Translations under genes and position numbers: made by a program
The notes under the pieces: model-generated
What the model was told of the DNA's origin: nothing
Databases searched by the model: none
What the model saw: the letters and a program-made list of their open reading frames with translations, nothing else
Shown here: piece by piece, positions 16,254-25,187 of the stretch
Position numbering within the stretch: the first letter of the stretch is position 1
How the letters are laid out: each line of letters begins with the position of its first letter
DNA from: Arthrobacter sp. MYb214
GTDB taxonomy: Bacteria > Actinomycetota > Actinomycetes > Actinomycetales > Micrococcaceae
Reading direction: 5' to 3'
Assembly (NCBI RefSeq): GCF_002979865.1
Contig: NZ_PCPZ01000005.1
Coordinates: 1 to 64,000, forward strand
DNA length: 64,000 nucleotides

Positions 16254-17279
16254 CTACTCGAGCTCAGAAGAGCCCAGACCTGGAAAATCGTGTTCGAAAT
16301 AGTCCAAGATCTTCTGGGTTGCGTAGTAGTCCAGAAGGTGGGCAGTGGTGAGCGGGAAGACGCTGCCGCTCTGCACCGATGGCAGCTGGGCTAGTGATTC
16401 ATCCGAGGTAAATGCCGTGGTCGCTTTCTTGTTTGCGGCCAAGAGGAAGGTGGCATCTCCAGTGAGCGTTGCTGGCAGATCCCTGTAGCTGACGAAACTG
16501 AAATCTTCCCTTGGCTGTGTGGAAGTGTCGAACTTCTTTGGCGTGGATACCACCGTGAAGCCGAGTCCTCTGAACAGCTGCGCATGCGGCCCGGTGGTTT
16601 TAGCGATCGGGGATATGCCATGGGCTGCGTAGGAAATGATTGAAGCCGTGGTTCCGGATGGGATTGCCAGCATGCTTCTCAGTGCTGAAACCCGTTCGTT
16701 AATGGCTGCAGAGTTCTGCTGTGCTCGTTCTTCGGTACCAGTGGCTTCCCCGAGCAACTTTGAAAGTTCGTTCCAGTCCTTATCTGCGTAGTCCACGACA
16801 ATGGTTGGTGCAATCTTCCTCAGCGCACCTACGTTGTCGACTTCGGAGTCTGCTCCTGTTGCCGCCACGATGATGAGGTCGGGTTTCTGGTCCTCGATTT
16901 CTTCCAGATCGAACTTCCCGATCTCGTAGAGCGGATCAACTTTGCGGTCCGAGGCAACATCAGCCCAATGCTTGAAGAAACCGTCGCCATCGGTATCAGG
17001 CCCCGCCGGCGCCGTTGCGCTGGCAATGACCGGCGCGTCCAGGGCCAGCAGTGAACCCGTGAGTCCTACCGAGGTCGAGACGATACGTTCAGGTTTTGCC
17101 GGGATCCGTATGGGGTCATGCATTGAATCAGTCAAGGTGCGTGGCCAATGCCCGGCTTCAAATGCCGCGGTGCCCGCATCTCTCCCTTGCTCGTCAGGTA
17201 ACGCCGCGCAAGAGCCAAGGGAAAAGGCCAAGATGCCAAGGCACAAGGCAACTGCGATTCGGGACAAGCTGGGACGCAC
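16254..17279 (-). CDS. Iron-siderophore ABC transporter substrate-binding lipoprotein (FepB/FecB-like)
   Basis: A 341-residue periplasmic-binding-type lipoprotein. A signal peptide ends in the lipobox SLGSC; IPAKPERIVSTSVGLTGSLLALD opens the binding-protein domain and GKFDLEEIEDQKPDLIIVA is the typical FepB/FecB block. It should capture a ferric siderophore at the cell surface. GTG at 17279 has CAGGAGAATCC upstream. No permease or ATPase gene is adjacent, which is unusual; a siderophore-interacting reductase is found about 3 kb away on the same strand. The permease partner must be elsewhere. Confidence 0.86.
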   Translation of the reverse strand: MRPSLSRIAVALCLGILAFSLGSCAALPDEQGRDAGTAAFEAGHWPRTLTDSMHDPIRIPAKPERIVSTSVGLTGSLLALDAPVIASATAPAGPDTDGDGFFKHWADVASDRKVDPLYEIGKFDLEEIEDQKPDLIIVAATGADSEVDNVGALRKIAPTIVVDYADKDWNELSKLLGEATGTEERAQQNSAAINERVSALRSMLAIPSGTTASIISYAAHGISPIAKTTGPHAQLFRGLGFTVVSTPKKFDTSTQPREDFSFVSYRDLPATLTGDATFLLAANKKATTAFTSDESLAQLPSVQSGSVFPLTTAHLLDYYATQKILDYFEHDFPGLGSSELE

Positions 17280-17433
17280 TAGGATTCTCCTGGGCCGACG
17301 GCCAGAAAATGGCTAGGCGGCATTGAACGGCAATGAATTACTGGAAGTCTTTCCGAACCTATTTTATGTTCCACAGACACGGGCCCGTGCGCTGATACAA
17401 GAACAAAAGGAATCAGAGTGGCATCGCAAACGG

Positions 17434-19200
17434 TTATTTCCTGCACAGGGTGGAGCCTTCAGGGAAAGCTGGCTTCCCCTCAAGCAGCGAGTGGGTGAAG
17501 GCGACAAGATCTTCATTGAGTGCCGAGTCTGCCCCGACGAGCGGCATGTGGTCCAGTCCGGAGTACTCGAGGTAACCAATCTGGGCATCCGGGGTGCAAG
17601 AACTTCTGAAGAACTCGCGCTGCATCGAGGGCAAGACCAATGAATCAGCAGCGCCCTGGGCAATGAACGCCGGGTAGCCCGCCGGAACGATGGACGAATT
17701 GCGTTTCAGCACCGAGTGCAGCTGGCCGTCGAGAGCCTCGGAACTGAGAATCGGTTCGAAGAGCTGGCTGGCCTGGGCCAACCCGGTCAGCGCGCCCGTA
17801 CCGGAAAAGCAATTCTGGGATAGCTGGTTTACCGCCATGCGAGAACGGGTCGTCAACCGCTCGTCGATGCCCAGATCCGGATACAGCTGGTTCCAGCTGG
17901 CGGCAATGTAGCTGGAAATGATTTTTCCCGCCGCGGTATCAGCAACCGACTCGGCCAATTCCGGAAGGTTGGTTGCCGGGGCCATGGCGGCGATGCCGAG
18001 AATCTCCAGGTTCGGAGCGTAGTCCCCGGCGGCTTCAGCCGTAGCCAGAGCCGCATGCCCGCCCTGGGAATGGCCCCACACTACGCTGGACTGTCCTAGC
18101 CGGACTCCTCGTGAATGCAGGTCTTGCAGCTGACCTGCAGCAAGAGTCGCGTCAAGCACCGCGTACGCCTCGGCAGCCGGAATCAAATAGGGATGAGGGC
18201 CGGCGGTGCCCAAGCCGACGTAATCGGTAGCGACTACTGCCCATCCGCCAGCCAACATGGTTTCACGGGCAGCAGCTGGACCATCATCATAAGGATTCGG
18301 TCCCATGGACAGCGCGCACTGGGACATGACGCCCTTGGTCCCATTGGCCCATGAGATGACAGGTAGGGTTCCCGTGGCGGACTCGGCCACGGTCACCACG
18401 CCCGAAGCTATTGCAGGAGAGCCATCGTGACCTTGCGTCGTATACAGAATTCGCCAGGCGAGAGTGTTCGGCGGAGTGCTCTTGGCCAGCGGTTCCGCGC
18501 GCAGCAACTGGCCATGGGCAGCAGGAACGCTAGCTGGCGGCAAATAGAAATCATCCGCGGCGGCCGTATCGCTTTGGCTATGCAGAAAAGCGGTGATCGT
18601 TCCGAGCGCGAGCACGGCGACGAGGCCAATGGCGCTCAATCCTGTCAGGCTAGCGCTACGCGCAGTGCGGAGCCAGCCAGGAATTGCCGGAAGGCGAGGC
18701 CGGAGAAAAGACCACAAGCAGTGGACTCCCAAAAGGAATAACCAGCCGCCGAAAGCGACGCCGAGCACCCACAAGGAAAGCCTGGGCCAAAACATCACCA
18801 GAGCCGCGCCAAAGACACCGGCAAGTGCTGTGAGAGCGCCGCGGAAGGGATACTGCCGCTGCCCGCGGAGCACCGCTGCCAGTCTGAGCACTCCGCCCAG
18901 GAGAAGAACCAGTGAAGTCGCCAAAGCCAGGACCGGCAAGCTGGCGCGATGCCAGAGCGGGAGGGCGACCCCGCTGAGCACCAGCAGGCCGCCCGAAAGC
19001 ATCACTGGCCAGCGGCGAACGGAGTCCTGTTGAGCCTCGGCAAGGCGCACCAGGCCCGCAATCAACAGGCCAGCGCCCAGCAGCCAAATGATCAGCCGGA
19101 CCGCGCTCGCCGAGTTGAGCATCAGGACGAGTCCGAGGGCAATCAGCAAAACACCGCCGAGAAAGCGCGCGAAATTGCTGGTGCTATCGGGCTGAGCCAT
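17434..19200 (-). CDS. Fusion of DUF308/HdeD-like membrane domain and secretory-lipase domain
   Basis: A 588-residue protein in two parts. Roughly residues 1-200 form six to seven hydrophobic helices resembling DUF308/HdeD membrane proteins. After one more membrane segment (about 205-225) comes an alpha/beta-hydrolase of the secretory lipase (LIP) family, with nucleophile Ser378 in GHSQG and a second domain block FRSSCTPDAQIGYLEYSGLDHM carrying Asp and His candidates. The hydrolase would face outward. The ATG at 19200 has GAGGAG upstream; the longer frame to 19431 lacks support. A lipase or esterase role is likely; the function of the membrane half is unknown. Confidence 0.8.
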   Translation of the reverse strand: MAQPDSTSNFARFLGGVLLIALGLVLMLNSASAVRLIIWLLGAGLLIAGLVRLAEAQQDSVRRWPVMLSGGLLVLSGVALPLWHRASLPVLALATSLVLLLGGVLRLAAVLRGQRQYPFRGALTALAGVFGAALVMFWPRLSLWVLGVAFGGWLFLLGVHCLWSFLRPRLPAIPGWLRTARSASLTGLSAIGLVAVLALGTITAFLHSQSDTAAADDFYLPPASVPAAHGQLLRAEPLAKSTPPNTLAWRILYTTQGHDGSPAIASGVVTVAESATGTLPVISWANGTKGVMSQCALSMGPNPYDDGPAAARETMLAGGWAVVATDYVGLGTAGPHPYLIPAAEAYAVLDATLAAGQLQDLHSRGVRLGQSSVVWGHSQGGHAALATAEAAGDYAPNLEILGIAAMAPATNLPELAESVADTAAGKIISSYIAASWNQLYPDLGIDERLTTRSRMAVNQLSQNCFSGTGALTGLAQASQLFEPILSSEALDGQLHSVLKRNSSIVPAGYPAFIAQGAADSLVLPSMQREFFRSSCTPDAQIGYLEYSGLDHMPLVGADSALNEDLVAFTHSLLEGKPAFPEGSTLCRK

Positions 19201-19312
19201 GGACACTCCTCGGATAACCAGTGCGGATGCGATGCTTCCAAGGTTATCCGGAGTTAAAGAGCTTGTCCCTGTGCGTGCCGTTGTGATGCTGCGGATCACT
19301 CTGATCCAGCTT

Positions 19313-20506
19313 TTAGCGGCGTAATCTCCCCTCGCGCAGGGTCCAGTAAGAGGAAATGTGGGAGGAACGCTTGTCGAGGTGCCAGTGCCGCGCAACTTGG
19401 CTGATCTCTTTAACCGTGGAACGCTCGGCATGAGCGATTAGCCCAAGCCGCAGAGGGGGCAGCGGCAAGGAACGGAGCTCATCGGCCAGCAGTGAGCTGC
19501 GGCCCGCCGGAACGCCGTCACGCGGCAGCCAGCGTAAATCAACGCCTGGAGGATGTTTCACGTCAAACATTGCGTTCTGATCGGCAACTTCGAGCAACGC
19601 TAGACCGCGCGCATCCGAGGGCAATGCTTCGAGGGCTTTGCAGATCGCCGGGATGCCTGCTTCATCCGCGGCCAGCACGTAGTAGTCGGCATTCAGCGAC
19701 AATGATGACTTGCTCCGTGAGGGGGAAATAACCAGTGGGTCCCCGGGCTGCGCTGTCCCGGCCCAATGGCCAACAGTCCCAGGCTCCCCATGAACTACGA
19801 AGTCGATCGCAATTTCCGGCACAACCGCGTTGATCCAACGTATCGTGTACGACTTGGAACGCGGAACCTGGTCGCGGGGCAGGCGCTGCCGCAAGGCGCG
19901 CAGATCATAGGGAGGCTCTAATCCGAGGGCGGGGTCAGCGGCAAAGACTTTCACGTATTCATCAATCGCCCCGTTGGAACGGTAGCCATCCAGATCGGGG
20001 GCGCCAGCGATGATGCGCACCATCTGGTCGTTCAGCTGTTCTACCCGGGTGATGGTCAGAATGTGCTGATCCACCTTTTCCCTTGACGGATCCAGATATC
20101 CCAAGGCGGGGGTGTGCTGGGCCAAGGGCTCCTCGTAGGTTTCCGAGTAGCTGCGCGTCTGCGCAGGAGCAAATGGCTGCGGGGCAAGCTGCTGCGCGGG
20201 CCCCTGCGCCGTTGAGTGGTGGTAGTGCTTGAACGAGGTGCGCAGTGTCTTATCCAGGACTTTGCGTGCCGCGGTGAGTGCCGCCGCGGCGCCGGCACGT
20301 TCGGCAGCGGCCAGCAATTCGTCGGTTTCCTGCTCGTTGAGCACAGAGCTGTTGCCGATGTTCCGGTACAGCTGCTCTTTGGCCATCGCGTATCCTGCCT
20401 TTGCCCCGGCCTTTTCGGCCTGAGCGAGGATTTCCAGGGTGAGCCCTTCCCTTGGCGTCACCGTGTACTGCGGACCGTAGCTCTTGTACTTGTGGTGCTT
20501 AGACAT
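19313..20506 (-). CDS. Siderophore-interacting protein (ViuB-like ferric reductase) with extended N-terminus
   Basis: A 397-residue protein. The C-terminal ~250 residues are a SIP domain that binds FAD and NAD(P)H and releases iron from siderophores: [44 protein letters not shown] and [21 protein letters not shown] are diagnostic. The first ~145 residues are not part of that domain; they contain two related alanine-rich helices ([20 protein letters not shown] and [20 protein letters not shown]) and a Gln/Pro-rich linker. The ATG has AGGGGC upstream. Divergent from the YjdM-like gene. Iron uptake role is by family; the extension is of unknown function. Confidence 0.85.
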   Translation of the reverse strand: MSKHHKYKSYGPQYTVTPREGLTLEILAQAEKAGAKAGYAMAKEQLYRNIGNSSVLNEQETDELLAAAERAGAAAALTAARKVLDKTLRTSFKHYHHSTAQGPAQQLAPQPFAPAQTRSYSETYEEPLAQHTPALGYLDPSREKVDQHILTITRVEQLNDQMVRIIAGAPDLDGYRSNGAIDEYVKVFAADPALGLEPPYDLRALRQRLPRDQVPRSKSYTIRWINAVVPEIAIDFVVHGEPGTVGHWAGTAQPGDPLVISPSRSKSSLSLNADYYVLAADEAGIPAICKALEALPSDARGLALLEVADQNAMFDVKHPPGVDLRWLPRDGVPAGRSSLLADELRSLPLPPLRLGLIAHAERSTVKEISQVARHWHLDKRSSHISSYWTLREGRLRR

Positions 20507-20675
20507 GGTGTGCCCCTAACCCGGCCGGTGTGGGCACCAGCCTGTATGCCTGAGTATGGGGTATATCCGGCGTGGAAAACAAGTAATTTCAAGCTGGAGG
20601 GCAGGAAGTGTTCAAGGCCTGGGGTTCGTGCCATTTCCAGCGCGGAATTCCGGGGATTATTCGATATCCGATTCA

Positions 20676-20706
20676 TTCGACATGGGGCATATCCGGTCAC
20701 TAAAAT
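20676..20706 (+). promoter_or_regulatory. Candidate promoter of the YjdM-like gene, leaderless
   Basis: TTCGAC (20676-20681) and TAAAAT (20701-20706) with a 19-nt spacer. The -10 box ends 7 nt before the ATG at 20714, so transcription would start at or next to the start codon. Confidence 0.5.
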
Positions 20707-20713
20707 CAGCTTC

Positions 20714-21070
20714 ATGTCTGATACCTTGCCACCGTGCCCTGACTGCTCCAGCGAGTACACCTACGAAATGGATGCCCTGCTTGTCTGCCCAGAGTGCGCA
20801 CATGAATGGAACGCTGAGGCCGAAGTAGCCGAAGCTGTCGAAGCTGTCGAAGCAGTGATCAAGGATGCTGTCGGCAATGAGCTGCAGGACGGAGATACCG
20901 TCAGCATCACCAAAACCATGAAGGTCAAGGGCGCGCAGAGTGCGCTGAAGGCTGGAACCAAGGTGCGCAATATCCGCTTGGTCCAAGGCTCTGGCGACCA
21001 TGATATCGCCGCCAAGGTGGACGGCTTCGGCCAGATGGAACTGAAGTCTTCCATCGTCAAGAAGATCTAG
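20714..21070 (+). CDS. yjdM: YjdM/PhnA-family zinc-ribbon protein
   Basis: A 118-residue protein. CPDCSSEY and CPECAHEW form a four-cysteine zinc ribbon at residues 8-32, followed by the small barrel domain typical of YjdM (formerly PhnA): [21 protein letters not shown] and [10 protein letters not shown]. Despite the historical name, a role in phosphonate use is not established. The ATG at 20714 is the only start that fits the family length; a -10 box 7 nt upstream suggests a leaderless mRNA. Followed by its own terminator. Confidence 0.9.
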   Translation: MSDTLPPCPDCSSEYTYEMDALLVCPECAHEWNAEAEVAEAVEAVEAVIKDAVGNELQDGDTVSITKTMKVKGAQSALKAGTKVRNIRLVQGSGDHDIAAKVDGFGQMELKSSIVKKI

Positions 21071-21091
21071 GCGTTCCGCCCGCAGTTCCTC

Positions 21092-21123
21092 AGGCTCCCA
21101 GCATCTACGGATGGTGGGAGCCT
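21092..21123 (+). terminator. Terminator after the YjdM-like gene
   Basis: AGGCTCCCA and TGGGAGCCT are perfect arms, extended by CATC/GATG, followed by TTTAGT. It lies 21 nt after the stop codon. Confidence 0.8.
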
Positions 21124-21205
21124 TTAGTGTTCCATGCTGCTTGGCACGTGCCACGGCATGCAAGGTGCTCGGCTGCGCCGCCGGCGGGAATCCTCAGGCC
21201 ATGGG

Positions 21206-21811
21206 CTAGGCGGCAGAAGAATCCTGCTGGCTCTTCTTCTTGGCGTACGAACGGGCCGCCCGCACGCGATCACCGCAACGCGTGGAGCACCAATGCCGGC
21301 GGCCATGGGTCTTGAGCAGGTAGCGGGTGCATGGCTCGGCTTCGCATTGGGCCAGCAGGCCCGCTTCTTCGCTGCTCAGAAGTGCTGCGGCGTCCTCGGC
21401 AAGTCGCGACATGGCGTGCTCGGTCAATTGCGTGGCGGGGTGTTCCAATGCGCGGAAGAATCCTTTGTCCGGCTCATGGTGCAGCAATGGGGTGCTCGGT
21501 GCTGCCAGCAGTGCGGCGTTGATGCCCTGCAGCACTTCCCGGGCCACGGGCGTGCCCGTGGCGCTGGCATGGAAAGCTTTCCTGATCTGGCTGCGAAGGG
21601 TGACCAGCCGATTCTGGCAATAGCTTTGCAACGCTGCTTCCTGGGGCACGAGACCCCGCACGATGAGCCATTGCGTGGTGTCCTCCGGGCTAGCCAGCGC
21701 GTCGAAGCTCTTGCCGCCAGGCAGCTGGATTTCGCTGTTGGCCAGATCAATGCTGCAGTGCTGCGCGGTTCCGGGGCTCGGGGGAAGGGGCATCTGGGAC
21801 ATGTTCCTCAT
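21206..21811 (-). CDS. CGNR zinc-finger protein, probable transcription regulator
   Basis: A 201-residue protein with an N-terminal ABATE-type domain (QHCSIDLANSEIQLPGGKSFDALASPEDTTQWL) and a C-terminal CGNR zinc finger. The finger is visible as CEAEPCTRYLLKTHGRRHWC followed by STRCGDRVRAARSYAKKK. Such proteins are likely stress or ligand-responsive DNA binders. ATG 21811 has no clear ribosome-binding site; ATG 21802 with GAGGAAC before it is a close alternative. Divergent from a luciferase-like monooxygenase gene; the gap holds a perfect inverted repeat that could be its operator. Confidence 0.82.
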   Translation of the reverse strand: MRNMSQMPLPPSPGTAQHCSIDLANSEIQLPGGKSFDALASPEDTTQWLIVRGLVPQEAALQSYCQNRLVTLRSQIRKAFHASATGTPVAREVLQGINAALLAAPSTPLLHHEPDKGFFRALEHPATQLTEHAMSRLAEDAAALLSSEEAGLLAQCEAEPCTRYLLKTHGRRHWCSTRCGDRVRAARSYAKKKSQQDSSAA

Positions 21812-21825
21812 GGTATCAGTATTGC

Positions 21826-21864
21826 TTTACCGTGATCACCTGCTAGTGTTTATATCACGGTAAA
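21826..21864. promoter_or_regulatory. Perfect 11-bp inverted repeat, candidate operator
   Basis: TTTACCGTGAT (21826-21836) and ATCACGGTAAA (21854-21864) are exact reverse complements 17 nt apart. They lie in the short divergent gap between the CGNR regulator and the monooxygenase gene, 15 nt from the former start and 26 nt from the latter. Position and symmetry fit a binding site that controls both genes. Confidence 0.65.
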
Positions 21865-21890
21865 AAATAGAAATAACATGAGAAAAGAGA

Positions 21891-22961
21891 TTGACCTTGC
21901 AGCCAGTGCCACGATTCGGCTCCGCTCCCTTCGCCCTGTCGGTTCACACCGGAGGCGGACCCGGTGTAGGGCAAACCGCCCAAGATGGCCTGCAGGACAC
22001 CATCGATATCGCCAAGGCTGCGGATCAATCCGGATATCACCGTTTCTGGATGTCCGAGCACCATGCCATGCCCGCGCTGTCCGTCGCATCGCCGCTGCTG
22101 ATGATGGCCCGGCTCACCGCCGACACCCAGCGGATCAGGTTGGGCGCGGGCGGAGTGATGCTGCCTAACCATGCGCCGCTGGTGGTCGCGGAGCAGATCG
22201 GCATGCTCGAAGCGCTGGCTCCGGGGCGCATCGACCTGGGAGTCGGGCGCGCGCCAGGAACCGATGGGGCCACCGCGGCCGCGTTGCGCCGCGGAACCGG
22301 AGCCAACGAAACCTTCGACGAGCAACTGGCCGAGCTGGTGGGATTCCTGAATGATGATTTCCCCGCAGGGCACCCCTACAGCGAAGTCCATGCAGTGCCC
22401 GGCCCGTGGCAGAACGAGCAGAACCGCCTGCCCGCACCGGAAACGCAGACCCCGTTGTGGATCCTGGGCTCCTCGCCGTATTCGGCGCAGCTGGCCGCGC
22501 GGCTGGGCCGGCCCTACGCCTTCGCCTTGCAGTTCGGCGATGCCGATATCGACACCGCGCTGCGCATCTACCGCGAGAACTTCGTGCCTTCGGCAGTGCT
22601 CGACCGTCCGTACGTGCTCATCAGCCAAAGCGTCATCGCGGCCGAGGATCCAGAATACGCCCGTGCCGAGGCCTCGACCATGGCGATGGCCATGCTGCGG
22701 ATGTTCAAGCGTGAACCCTTTGCACTGCTATCCGCCCAGGAGGTCGCAGGATATCCGGCCACGCTCAATGAGCGAGCGATCATTGACATGTACACCAACC
22801 GCACCCTGGCCGGCACGCCTTCCGAAGTGGCCCAGCGCCTGGAAGCGCTGCAGCAGTGGACTGGAGCGGATGAGTTGATGATGGTCCTTGGCAGCCACAC
22901 CCCTGGCGCAGCGGTGCAAACCGTGCAGCTCATGGCCCAGCACTACCGGCCGGCTAAATAA
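21891..22961 (+). CDS. LLM-class flavin-dependent oxidoreductase, MsnO8-like
   Basis: A 356-residue single-subunit luciferase-like monooxygenase. YHRFWMSEHHAMPALSVASP, RIRLGAGGVMLPNHAPL and EQIGMLEALAPGRIDLGVGRAPGTD are typical of the MsnO8-like group. It would use reduced FMN or F420; the substrate is unknown. The start is a TTG at 21891 with AAAAGAGA before it; no ATG gives a better N-terminus. Followed 60 nt later by an isochorismatase-like hydrolase, and divergent from a CGNR regulator. Confidence 0.85.
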   Translation: MTLQPVPRFGSAPFALSVHTGGGPGVGQTAQDGLQDTIDIAKAADQSGYHRFWMSEHHAMPALSVASPLLMMARLTADTQRIRLGAGGVMLPNHAPLVVAEQIGMLEALAPGRIDLGVGRAPGTDGATAAALRRGTGANETFDEQLAELVGFLNDDFPAGHPYSEVHAVPGPWQNEQNRLPAPETQTPLWILGSSPYSAQLAARLGRPYAFALQFGDADIDTALRIYRENFVPSAVLDRPYVLISQSVIAAEDPEYARAEASTMAMAMLRMFKREPFALLSAQEVAGYPATLNERAIIDMYTNRTLAGTPSEVAQRLEALQQWTGADELMMVLGSHTPGAAVQTVQLMAQHYRPAK

Positions 22962-23021
22962 AACCTGAAACACCCGGTGCCGTATGGCGCCATCTCGACA
23001 CATCGGAAAGAGGAACTCACT

Positions 23022-23651
23022 ATGTCCGCACCACGCAGAGCACTAATCGTCATCGACGCACAGCAGGAATACTTTGATGGCCTGCTACAGATCCAGTACC
23101 CGGATCGCGAGCAGTCGGTAGCCACCATCGCCAATGCCATGGACGAAGCGGCAAAGGCCGGGATCCCGGTGGTTGTCGTGCAGCACCAAGCGCCCGAGGG
23201 ATTCCCCGTCTTCGCCCCGGAATCCGCTACCTATGCCCTGCACCCGCAGATCCAGGATCGGATGGAAGCTGCAGAGCACCAATTCTCCAAGAACTATGCC
23301 AGCATCTTCGCGGGTACAGGCCTGGAAGAGTGGCTTCGCGAGCGTGAAATCACCACGTTGACCCTGGTGGGCTACATGACCAATAACTGCGTGATCGGTT
23401 CTGCCGCGGCTGCCGAACCGCTGGGGTTCGCCGTGGAAGTGCTCTCCGATGCTACCGGCGCGATCGACATTGTCAACGCTGCCGGTTCCATCCCCGCCCA
23501 GCAGGTGCATGAAACCCTGATGGCCGTGCTGAATTCCAGCTGGGCTGCGGTGGCCCCGACCGCTACCTGGATCGAGGCAGTGGCCTCGGGTGCTGCACTG
23601 CCCGGCGATAACCTCATCGAATCAGCTGCTCGTGGCCGTGCCGGCCAATAG
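23022..23651 (+). CDS. Isochorismatase-like cysteine hydrolase
   Basis: A 209-residue cysteine hydrolase. The catalytic triad of the family is visible as Asp12 (IVIDAQQEYF), Lys90 (FSKNYASIF) and Cys123 (MTNNCVIGSA). Relatives act on isochorismate, nicotinamide, biuret or N-carbamoyl compounds; the substrate cannot be read from sequence. ATG 23022 has AAAGAGGAACT before it. Cotranscription with the LLM oxidoreductase upstream is likely, and a terminator follows. Confidence 0.87.
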   Translation: MSAPRRALIVIDAQQEYFDGLLQIQYPDREQSVATIANAMDEAAKAGIPVVVVQHQAPEGFPVFAPESATYALHPQIQDRMEAAEHQFSKNYASIFAGTGLEEWLREREITTLTLVGYMTNNCVIGSAAAAEPLGFAVEVLSDATGAIDIVNAAGSIPAQQVHETLMAVLNSSWAAVAPTATWIEAVASGAALPGDNLIESAARGRAGQ

Positions 23652-23671
23652 CCAGGTGAGCGTCCTGTAAC

Positions 23672-23712
23672 TGGCGGATCGCATCTTGCAAAGGGTGTGG
23701 TCCGCCATTTTT
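23672..23712 (+). terminator. Terminator after the isochorismatase-like gene
   Basis: TGGCGGA and TCCGCCA form the outer stem with further partial pairing inside, followed directly by TTTTT at 23708-23712. It ends the LLM-hydrolase unit. Confidence 0.72.
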
Positions 23713-23804
23713 CATCTCCGGGCTGTCCGGGCAAAGGTTGACGCAAGCGGCCTGCGCGAACAAGACTCGTGCTAGGACAAGACGGCGACAGCTAGGGGAT
23801 TATC

Positions 23805-25187
23805 GTGGGTTCAGCAAGCGCGGACGGACAACTCGACGCGATCATCATAGGGTGGGGCAAAGGCGGCAAGACCCTGGCAGGTACCCTGGCCAAGGCAGGA
23901 CAGCGGGTGGCGGTGATCGAGCAGTCCTCCCAGATGTATGGCGGCACCTGCATCAATATCGGTTGCGTGCCGACCAAGGCCTTGATCCATGATGCCGAAT
24001 CCCGGGATGGCGCCGGATACGACCAGCAGGTCTTCCAGGAGGCCGTCCAGCGCCGGGACAAGCTCACCGCCATGATGCGCGCCAAGAATTTCTCCATGCT
24101 CGACGACCTGGAGTCGGTGCTGGTGGTCAATGGCAAGGCCGCATTCACCGGGCCTCGAAGCATCAAGGTCAGTGCCGGTTCCGAAGAGCTGGAACTGAGC
24201 GCAGGGAAGATCATCATCAACACCGGCGCGCTACCTGCGATCCCGGACATCGAAGGAGCGCAGATCGGCGGGCGGGTGCATGACTCCACAACGATCCAGC
24301 ATGCCCAGCTGCCCAAGGCCCTGGCTGTGGTGGGCGGGGGATATGTCGGCATCGAGTTCGCCTCGATGTTTGCCCAGTTCGGATCGAAAGTCACCGTGCT
24401 GGATCGCGGGAGCCGTGCGCTGTCCAAGGAAGACCCGGATGTGGCCGGGGAAGTCCAGGCCTGCCTGGAAGATGCCGGAGCCGAGATCATCAGTTCGGCT
24501 TCGGTGCGTTCGATCAGCCAGGACGAGCAAGGCGCCACCGTCAGCTACGAGCGTCGGGGCGAGGTGCACCAGCTGCAGGCGGATGCCGTGCTGATTGCGC
24601 TTGGGCGCGTGCCGAATACTGCCGGTCTGGGGCTGGAAGCCGCCGGGGTCCAGACGGGCTCCCGCGGGGAAGTCGCGGTTGACGAGTTCCTGGCCACCAA
24701 TGTCGAGGGCATCTATGCCCTGGGCGATGCCAACGGCGGACCCCAGTTCACCTATGTCTCGCTCGATGACCACCGGGTCTTGGCCAGCCAGTTGCTGGGA
24801 GACGGATCACGCAGCACCAAGGACCGGGTTGCTGTTCCGTACACCATCTTCACCACTCCGCCGCTGGCTCGCGTTGGCTTGAGCCAAGAGCAGGCAGCGC
24901 AGCAGGGGTTCCAAGCCAAGATCGCGGTGAAGAAAGTTTCCGAGATCGCCGCGATGCCGCGCCCCAAGATCGTGGGCGACCCGCGGGGCATCATCAAGTT
25001 CGTCATCGATGCGCGCAGCGACCAGATCCTCGGAGCGGCGCTGATGCACGTGGACTCCCAGGAGGTGGTCAACCTGGTGGCATTGGCCATGCGGCAGCAC
25101 ATGACTGCCGCTGAACTGCGCGACCAGATCTTCACCCACCCCTCGTCCACCGAAGCGCTGAACGAGGTGCTCGCGCAGCTAGGCTGA
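23805..25187 (+). CDS. rclA: RclA-type pyridine nucleotide-disulfide oxidoreductase
   Basis: A 460-residue FAD flavoprotein. GWGKGGKT (residues 16-23) opens the FAD-binding fold; the redox-active disulfide is Cys49/Cys54 in [36 protein letters not shown] and [18 protein letters not shown] match E. coli RclA closely by memory. The C-terminal dimer interface ends in [15 protein letters not shown]. RclA is a copper-linked NADH oxidoreductase protecting against reactive chlorine species; equivalence here is inferred. GTG 23805 has TAGGGGAT upstream. Its stop overlaps the convergent gene end by 9 nt. Confidence 0.82.
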   Translation: MGSASADGQLDAIIIGWGKGGKTLAGTLAKAGQRVAVIEQSSQMYGGTCINIGCVPTKALIHDAESRDGAGYDQQVFQEAVQRRDKLTAMMRAKNFSMLDDLESVLVVNGKAAFTGPRSIKVSAGSEELELSAGKIIINTGALPAIPDIEGAQIGGRVHDSTTIQHAQLPKALAVVGGGYVGIEFASMFAQFGSKVTVLDRGSRALSKEDPDVAGEVQACLEDAGAEIISSASVRSISQDEQGATVSYERRGEVHQLQADAVLIALGRVPNTAGLGLEAAGVQTGSRGEVAVDEFLATNVEGIYALGDANGGPQFTYVSLDDHRVLASQLLGDGSRSTKDRVAVPYTIFTTPPLARVGLSQEQAAQQGFQAKIAVKKVSEIAAMPRPKIVGDPRGIIKFVIDARSDQILGAALMHVDSQEVVNLVALAMRQHMTAAELRDQIFTHPSSTEALNEVLAQLG

